From Yamagishiella unicocca (taxonomy: Eukaryota > Chlorophyta > Chlorophyceae > Chlamydomonadales > Volvocaceae), in NCBI GenBank assembly GCA_003116995.1, contig BDSL01000029.1, positions 248,001-312,000 of the forward strand: 64,000 nt of DNA, in the 5' to 3' direction. The notes beneath the pieces were generated by a model. It searched no databases and was not told the origin of the DNA. It saw only the letters and a list, made by a program, of their open reading frames with translations. Each line of letters opens with the position of its first letter. Position 1 is the stretch's first letter. Made by a program: the position numbers and the translations under genes. Below are positions 57,619 through 64,000 of this stretch, piece after piece.

Positions 57619-60600
57619 CTAGCGCTGCCGCTCCTGGCGGTCCTCCGCCTCCGCCTGCGCGCGCGTGAAGTCCTCGTCGTCGTAAGAGAAGCTGCTCTCC
57701 ATTTGCTCCCGGAACGCCGGCGGCCAGGCGGTGGTGTCCTCCCAGATGATGAACAGCTTTGCGGGGATGGAGGTGTGGGTGTGGGGCAGGTTGGTCTTGG
57801 CCTCTGCAGGAAGAGGGGAAAGGGGTTTGGCGAGGGTTTGGTGAGGGTTCGGCGGGGCGGGAGGGCCGGAGGGAGGGGGGAAAGGGGTTTGGTGAGGGTT
57901 CGGCGGGGCGGGAGGGCGGGGCTGCGAGAGGAAACCCGTGCGTGGGGGGTGAGAGGGCGTAGTGGCGGGGTGTGGAGAGGGGGCCGCCATGCGGTGGCAG
58001 GGCCCCCGGGTTGCAAGGCAGGGGCGGAGGGCGACAGGGAGGGCAGCTGAGGGTTTCAGTCGCGGCATGGCGGCATGGCAGGTGGGTGCCCCTTTCCTTG
58101 TTCGCGACAGCATCCGACGCCCGGCTTCCCAAGCACCCAGGCGGCCCCCGGGGATACCCTAGCACGGTGGACTCCCCACCCACCTCCGATTGGCGTGGCG
58201 AAGCCGCCCATTGCGTGGCAGCGCTCCAGCGCCTCCGTCTTGAGTCGTTGCACCTCCTGGTCGCCGAGCAGCCGCTGCGTCTTGAGCAGGTAGCCGCCGA
58301 ACACCACCAGCCACTCCTGCTCCGCAACCACGACACCAACCTGCGGAGGGGGAGGAGCGGAGGGAGGGTTAGGGGGAGGAGGAGGGTTAGGGGGAGGAGG
58401 GGAGGGTTCGAGGAAGACCCGTGGATGCCCGAAGAAAGGGGAGGGAGGGGGAGGAGGAGGGGAGGAGGAGGGGGCATTTGGGACGGGATACAGGTATGAA
58501 GAAGCCGTGGTGGGTATCGGGCTGGCTTGTGGTGGCGGTGATGGTGGCAGTGGTAGATAGGGTGAGGAGGTGTGTGGCTGCGTCGGGGCGGGTTCGCTGG
58601 CCCGAGGAAGCCGGAGGCGATGGTGCGGGGTGATGCGGCGAGGATGGGCGGCGAGGGGTGGGCAGCGAGGGAGGGAAGGGAAGGAAGGGAGGGAAGGGAG
58701 GGAGGTGCAGCACAACATTGGGGGGGCAGTGAGGAGTGGGTCTCGCATACACACGGTGAAGAGCGCAGTGGGTGAGGGTCCTGAGGGCGTCAGCCACACC
58801 GCCGAACTCGGTACGACGGCAGTACGTGCTCGTACCTCAAAGTCGTACGACAAGATGGCTACGAGCAGCGACAGCAGCAGCAGGGTGGAGAGGATGGTCC
58901 AGACGATGTAGATGACGGTGGCGAAGGCGTCCAACTCGTAGATGGTGTAGTCGGCGTTGGCCAGTGTGATCTGCGAAGCAGGAGGGGGCCCCCAGGGAGG
59001 GGCAGGGGAGGGGAGCGCCAGGATCCGTTGGTGGTTAGTTAGTGGTTAGTGACCAGGATCCGGTAGCCACGTTCGCTCTGGCCCCACCTGGAATGAGCTC
59101 ATGAAGGAGCCGATGACCGTGGCGTGCGCCTCCACGGGGTTCCCCTCCTTGTCCACCGCTGAGCCCAGCACCAGGAACAGCGCCACAGCCACCGCCACGA
59201 AGAACAGCAGGTACAGCGAGGAGAACTCCATCACGTTGATGAGCTGAGGGGGGGAGGTCGAGGAAGACGCGTGGATGCGAGAAAAACAGAACAGACGTTT
59301 TGAGGCGGGGAGGTCGAGGGCGGGAGGGTTGGGTGAGCTACGGATGGCTGGAAGTGGATTGAGGGCCGGCGTGTGTAGCGTTTGGGGTTTTCTGGGGCGG
59401 AGGGGGTGACTGTGGCGGAGGGGGTGACTGTGGCGGAGGGGGTGACTGGGGCTGAGGGGGTGACTGTGGCGGAGGGGGTGACTGTGGCGGAGGGGGCGAC
59501 TGGGGCGGAGGGGGCGACTGTCCAAGCGGTGATGGGACCTGGCAGGAAGGGCGCCAGTAGCCCGTCATTCAGCTCTATCCCCCACTCCGTCATTTCAGCT
59601 CTCTCCTCCCCTGCCTTCCTGCCTCCCCGGCCGCTCTGCCGGCCGGTTCACCCAGCCACAACCAGCCGCCCCACACCCCGTCCCAATCGTCCTGCCGAAT
59701 CAGCCCCAAGCCACACGCCACCAGCAAACCAACCGCAACTAGCATGTAACCGCTGGCTGATCCACCGCCCCCAGATCCCCTCCCCCCCCCTCCTACCATC
59801 CTCCGCAGCACCCTCAGCTGCGGCCCAGTGATCCGGAACACCCCCGCTATAGCTAGCAGCTTGACCCACACCGCGATGACCAACACGGCCAGGGTGCAGG
59901 CCTCAGCCCTGGAGGGCCGAGGGAGAGGGCGAGGCGGGGGGCGGAGAGCGGGAATGTTGTAGCGTGAACCTAGCAGAACCACGCGAAACATATGCAGATA
60001 CGTCGCACATCCGGGCACGCCAACAGGGAAACATGGCGTCCAAGAGGGCGACAGTGGCGAGGGGAAGTCCGGTCGAAGCGGGGTAGGAAGAGCGCCAATA
60101 CACGCACACACGTAATGCGGTCTCCTGGATTGGTTGGCGGCTAGGGAGCAGCATGGTAAGGACAGCGCCTGGCAACGCGCACATCCCCGTTCCGATCCTA
60201 TTCCCCTCCCGCCAGGCTACTGTTGTTAGGAGCCACCCCTGCTTGCAGCCTTCGGATTGGTTCCTCTCCTTTAGATGACCAGATCTTCTCCAGATGTGGG
60301 TTGCTGTTTCCACCGACACTAACGTCATGTCGCTTCTTTCCTTCGCTACGACGTTGCCACCACTACTTGTCATAACTGCTTGGAGGTTGCTATCACTACT
60401 TGGGACGTTGCCACCACTCCGCACGCACACACACATGGGGCTTCGCGGTAACAACACACGCACCTTGGCGAGATGATCTCTGTCCGTTGCGCCACCGCCG
60501 CCACCCGTACGGACCCCAGCGCCGTAATGAGCAGCAGCGAGCCCAGGTCCAGAAGGTTCCACACGTCCATGAGGTACCGCGGCACAGCAACCACGGTGGC

Positions 60601-63600
60601 GCGGGTCTGGTGCACGTCGTGGCCGGCTCGGAACAGCAGCCGCAGCAGCCGCTGTAACGCGCCGGTGCCGTGGACGCGAACCTGGGGGGCGGAGGGGGGC
60701 GGAGGGGGGCGGAGGGGGGCGGAGGGGAGCGGAGGGGGGCGGAGGGGAGCGGAGGGGGTTTACAGAAAAGAACCGGTTACTCGGCACGGGAAGTGTAGTG
60801 GGTGCATAGCCTTCGGACACCTGGACGCGCGCGCATGCTACTGGCGGGGGTAAGAGGAGAGGAGACCCGGTTACGCGGCATTGGAGACGGAGGGGCAGGA
60901 GGGGAGGGGCAGATGCGGGGGGTGGCAGCGAACAGGAGGTTTGCGTTATGTCATGGTAGGGGTTGGGTCGAGTGGAAGCGTGGGTTGGTGTGTGGAGTCG
61001 GCGGTGGTGAGCGGGGCCCCGGGTTGTGGCGCCCCTTCACAACACCACCCCCCGCTTGCCGCCCATGCCCCAACAAATGTACGCGCCCCGCCACCGCCAC
61101 CGGAGACTCCTCTCACCACCGCCACCGGAGACTCCCCTCACCACCGCTCCCCCCAACCACACAGGAGTGCCGACGCACTAGGTTGGAAGTAACACCCCCC
61201 GGGGCCCCAGTCCCCCCCAGCCCGCAGTCTGCCCCACCCAGCGCACCCCCCCTCCATCCTTTACGCACACACCCCTGTCCCCCTCCCCCCCGGGTTACAC
61301 CCCCCCCGTCACCCCTCTAATACCCCCCCCACCTGCGTGTACCCCGACTTGCGGTACTCGTCCACCTCCCGCCACACCGCGTACAGGCACAGCGGGAACA
61401 GCAGCAGCTCCGCCGCAGCCCGCACGGCGTCCAGCATCACGTCGGAGGAGCTGGAGCAGCAGCGGTACCTGCAATCAGGGGGGCGGGGGGGGGGCAAGGG
61501 GTGTGCGGTCGGACGATATGGGGCGTCGGACGATATGGGGCGTCGGACGATATGGGGCGTCGGACGATATGGGGCAGGTGGCAGGGAGTGCTGCAGTGGC
61601 GGTGCAACCTGCTGCCCGCAACTGCACCGGACGCGGCCCCCGACGCCCTCCCTGGCCCTCCCGCTCCGCCCTCAAGCCCCTCCCGCGCCGCCCCTCCCCC
61701 TCGCCCCCCCAGGGCCCGCTCACTCGTACACCTCGCCCCCCGCCTCCTGCCACTTGTACTTGCTGACGATGGCGATGTAGGTGACCAGGAGGAGCATGGC
61801 CAGGTGCTGCACCAGGTTGCGGATGAAGAACCGCCTGCCGTACAGCCGCCACTGCCATTGCAGGTACTGCTTGACGAGCCTGCGACCGCAGGGGCCGAAC
61901 AACATGTACGACAGAGCCTCGGAACGACGTGACCAAGACAGGATGAGGGCCGGTGGTTTGTGTGGGTGCGAACGTGGGTGTGGGTGTGGGTGTGGCTGCG
62001 GGTGTGGGTGTACGGCTATCGTCAGGCCGCCATGATGTAGGCCTCCAGAGCCAGGAGGTGCTGTCCGGTACGGCGCTGCAGCCCCCCTAGCGGCCCTCAC
62101 ACCGCTGTGGCGGCACGCAGGTGGCCTGACGTGATGTGGCCTGACGTGGCTTGAAGTGGCGCCACCGGGTGTGACGCGGGCACACCTCACCCGGGCCGGC
62201 CCCTCCCACCCCCCTCCTCCCTGCCCTCATTCCCCCGGTCTCCCCTCCCCCCCAAACCACATACACACATGTGCTGCAGCAGGAAGTTGGACGCGGCATT
62301 GTTGATCATGGCCTCCACCGGGGAGTCCATAAGGCCCATGGAGTCCTTGTAGTCCAGGCCTGGGGCGGGGAGGAGGGGCGGGTTGCGGGTTGCGGTTGGT
62401 TGGTGGGTTGGTTGGTGGGCAGCCGGTGTTGGCTCTGAGGATGCTCACATGTCCGAGCTGAAGGCACCCATGTGATTCCCTTGGACTCCAGGTCCTAGGA
62501 TCCCGTCCACCGCCTCTTTCCCCGGGGGGGGGGGTGTTCAAGGAGGGGGTGTCGTGGCGCCCACTGGCAGCTTCCAGGTGCCAGCTGCAGGGAGGGAGGG
62601 GGGCGAGGTAGCCGCCACGCCGCCGCCCCCCTGCCGATTCTCACCTGGCGGCCCAGCACCCTCCCTCTGCCCCTCCCTCCCTCTGCCCCTCCCTCCCTGC
62701 CAGCTCCCTCCCCCTGCCAGCTCCCTCCCTCTGCCCTTCCCTCCTTCTCTTGTGCCGATGCCATCGGTTTCGCTGCCCCCCCCCCCCCGCACCACTAAGG
62801 GTATCCGCAGCACGCCCCCAGCTGCGGCCCCCAGCCACCCAGCTGCTCACCCGTGAAGTCGTACAGCATCTTGGTGTACTGCACGTAGTTGGACAACCGC
62901 TTGACCTGCCGGAGGCGGGGGGTCGGCGCCATACGCAAGGGGGGTTACAGGTAAAGAACCGGTAACTCGACTGGGGTAATGTAGTTAGTGCATAGCCTTC
63001 ATACTTCGGAACGCGCGCGCAAGGGGGGGGGGGAGCGGGACGGCGGTGGGAACACACCTGCACCTGCCAGCGGACAGCCCCCCCTTTAAGACCTGCCCCC
63101 AGTCCGGCCCAGTCCGGTCCGGCCGTCCTCCTTCCCCCCGTCCTGGCCTCGAGGGGACGGGGCCCCCGACTCCTCACCCCTCCATCCTCCACCCTCGGTG
63201 CCTCTCCCCTGCCCGTGCTGCGTCCCCTTCCCCTGACGCCGCGGCACAGTGGGACACACCTTGGAGTCCAGGTACACCAGGGCCAGGTGCGGCTGCTTTT
63301 CCACCTGGTTGCGTGTGTATGTGGGGGCGTTGGAGGGAGGCAGGGGTCGGCCAGGGGTAGGGGGAGGGGATCCCAGCCATTATCAGCAAGGGGGAGAAGA
63401 GAGGATCGAATCCCCCTCGGTCCGACACGCGCTGCCCCCCAGCCCCCGCGCACCATGTCTAGCAGGCTGATGCGCGGGTAAGACAGGCGCATCCGTGCGT
63501 GGACACCCTACCCGTCCGCCTAACCCCTCGACCCTGAGCCCCAGCCGTTACGGTGCTCCCTCCCCGCGCACCATGTCCAGCAGGCTGATGCGCTCCACCG

Positions 63601-64000
63601 CATTGGGGTGGGTGGGGTCCACGCCGCCCTTGAGCGCCTGAATGGTGGCGAAGTCGTTGCACACGTATGCGCTGCGCGGGGGGCGGGAGGCGCGATGGAG
63701 GGGGAGGGCGGGGTGGTTAGGGTGGTTAGGGTGGTTGCTCGTACGGCCGGGTGCAGGGGGTTGGAGGTTGACAGTTAAAACCCTGCCGTTTCCGCGCTGC
63801 CTCCACGACATCATCGGGTTTGCGCACCTGTTGTGTATCATGTTGTTGCCGTCATTGTTTATGTGCAGCAGATTGGCCCCCCGACCCAGCAGCAGCTTCA
63901 TCACGCTGTTCTGGCGGAAGCCCACTGCGCGGTACAGCGCCGTACTGCCGTATTCGTCCTGGATGTCAACCGGGAAGCCGAAGTCCAGCAGCAGCCGTAC
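57619..64000 (-). CDS. TRP-type cation channel with ankyrin repeats, 5' part missing
   Basis: The gene enters from the right edge. Exons on minus: 63828-64000, 63572-63671, 63260-63304, 62851-62905, 62265-62359, then an unresolved part between 62075 and 61724 (a possible exon ends at 62075; another ends at 61724), 61333-61468, 60464-60681, 59797-59908, 59088-59243, 58836-58970, 58184-58340, 57619-57803 with TAG. The visible N-terminal part is ankyrin-like (LLLDFGFPVDIQDEYGSTAL, LLLGRGANLLHINNDGNN). Six helices follow: S1 LVQHLAMLLLVTYIAIV, S2 ELLLFPLCLYAVW, S3 LLDLGSLLLITALGSV, S4 CTLAVLVIAVWVKLLAIAGV with the linker ITGPQLRVLRRM, S5 YLLFFVAVAVALFLVLGSA, a pore segment around IGSFMSSFQITLANADY, and S6 VIYIVWTILSTLLLLSLLVA. 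A charged cytoplasmic tail closes the protein. Ankyrin plus six helices suggests a TRPV/TRPA-like sensory channel in plasma or ciliary membrane; ion selectivity and stimulus are not readable. Confidence 0.88.
59395..59522. repeat. 18-bp GGCGGAGGGGGTGACTGT repeat in a TRP intron
   Basis: About seven copies of GGCGGAGGGGGTGACTGT (some GGGGCTGAGG or GGGCGACT variants) in the intron between the exons at 59797-59908 and 59088-59243. Confidence 0.9.
61505..61574. repeat. 17-bp GGACGATATGGGGCGTC repeat in a TRP intron
   Basis: Four copies of GGACGATATGGGGCGTC in the intron preceding the exon at 61333-61468 on minus. Confidence 0.9.

Overview
The window looks like nuclear DNA of a volvocine (chlorophycean) green alga such as Chlamydomonas, Gonium or Volvox; the species cannot be fixed from sequence alone. 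The reasons are a very high GC content, dense GT-AG introns with C-rich 3' ends, TGTAA used as the apparent polyadenylation signal, minisatellites inside introns, and a gene with long PPSP (hydroxyproline-rich, cell-wall type) blocks. No rRNA, convincing tRNA or CRISPR array was seen.

Layout from left to right: (1) 57-1941, plus: six-exon gene for an unrecognised low-complexity protein, perhaps cut by the left edge. (2) 2425-13991, minus: about 21 exons encoding a chloroplast glutamyl endopeptidase (CGEP, S9 prolyl-oligopeptidase family) with a complete Ser/Asp/His triad. It converges on gene 1, and both 3' ends use TGTAA signals lying in or beside one small palindrome. (3) 13992-14740: divergent promoter interval. 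(4) 14741-23331, plus: 17-exon ABCG half-transporter, with a GC-AG first intron, a 14-nt micro-exon between long inverted repeats, and two large intronic minisatellites. (5) 24833-29899, minus: apparently intact L1-type non-LTR retrotransposon whose ORF1 and ORF2 are in the same frame, separated by a single TAG. (6) 31840-55143, plus: exons that appear to form one giant (about 4,600 residue) type I membrane glycoprotein. It has a signal peptide, cysteine-containing ectodomains, three PPSP shafts, a single transmembrane helix, and a long Ala/Gly-rich cytoplasmic tail carrying about 16 copies of an F-K-R-P-G-D-G repeat. Some junctions are unresolved, and frame changes inside the PPSP blocks (two of them at or near poly-C runs) may be assembly errors or real lesions. 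(7) 57619-64000, minus: C-terminal part of an ankyrin-TRP cation channel that runs off the right edge.

The genes do not form an operon. Themes across the window are organelle proteolysis (CGEP), membrane export (ABCG), and two surface proteins arranged tail to tail (a wall-like glycoprotein and a TRP channel). The most unusual signals are short sequence families that recur in the introns of four different genes, close to exon boundaries and usually with the C-rich end facing the nearest exon; the in-frame TAG of the LINE; and the architecture and repeat tail of the giant surface protein.
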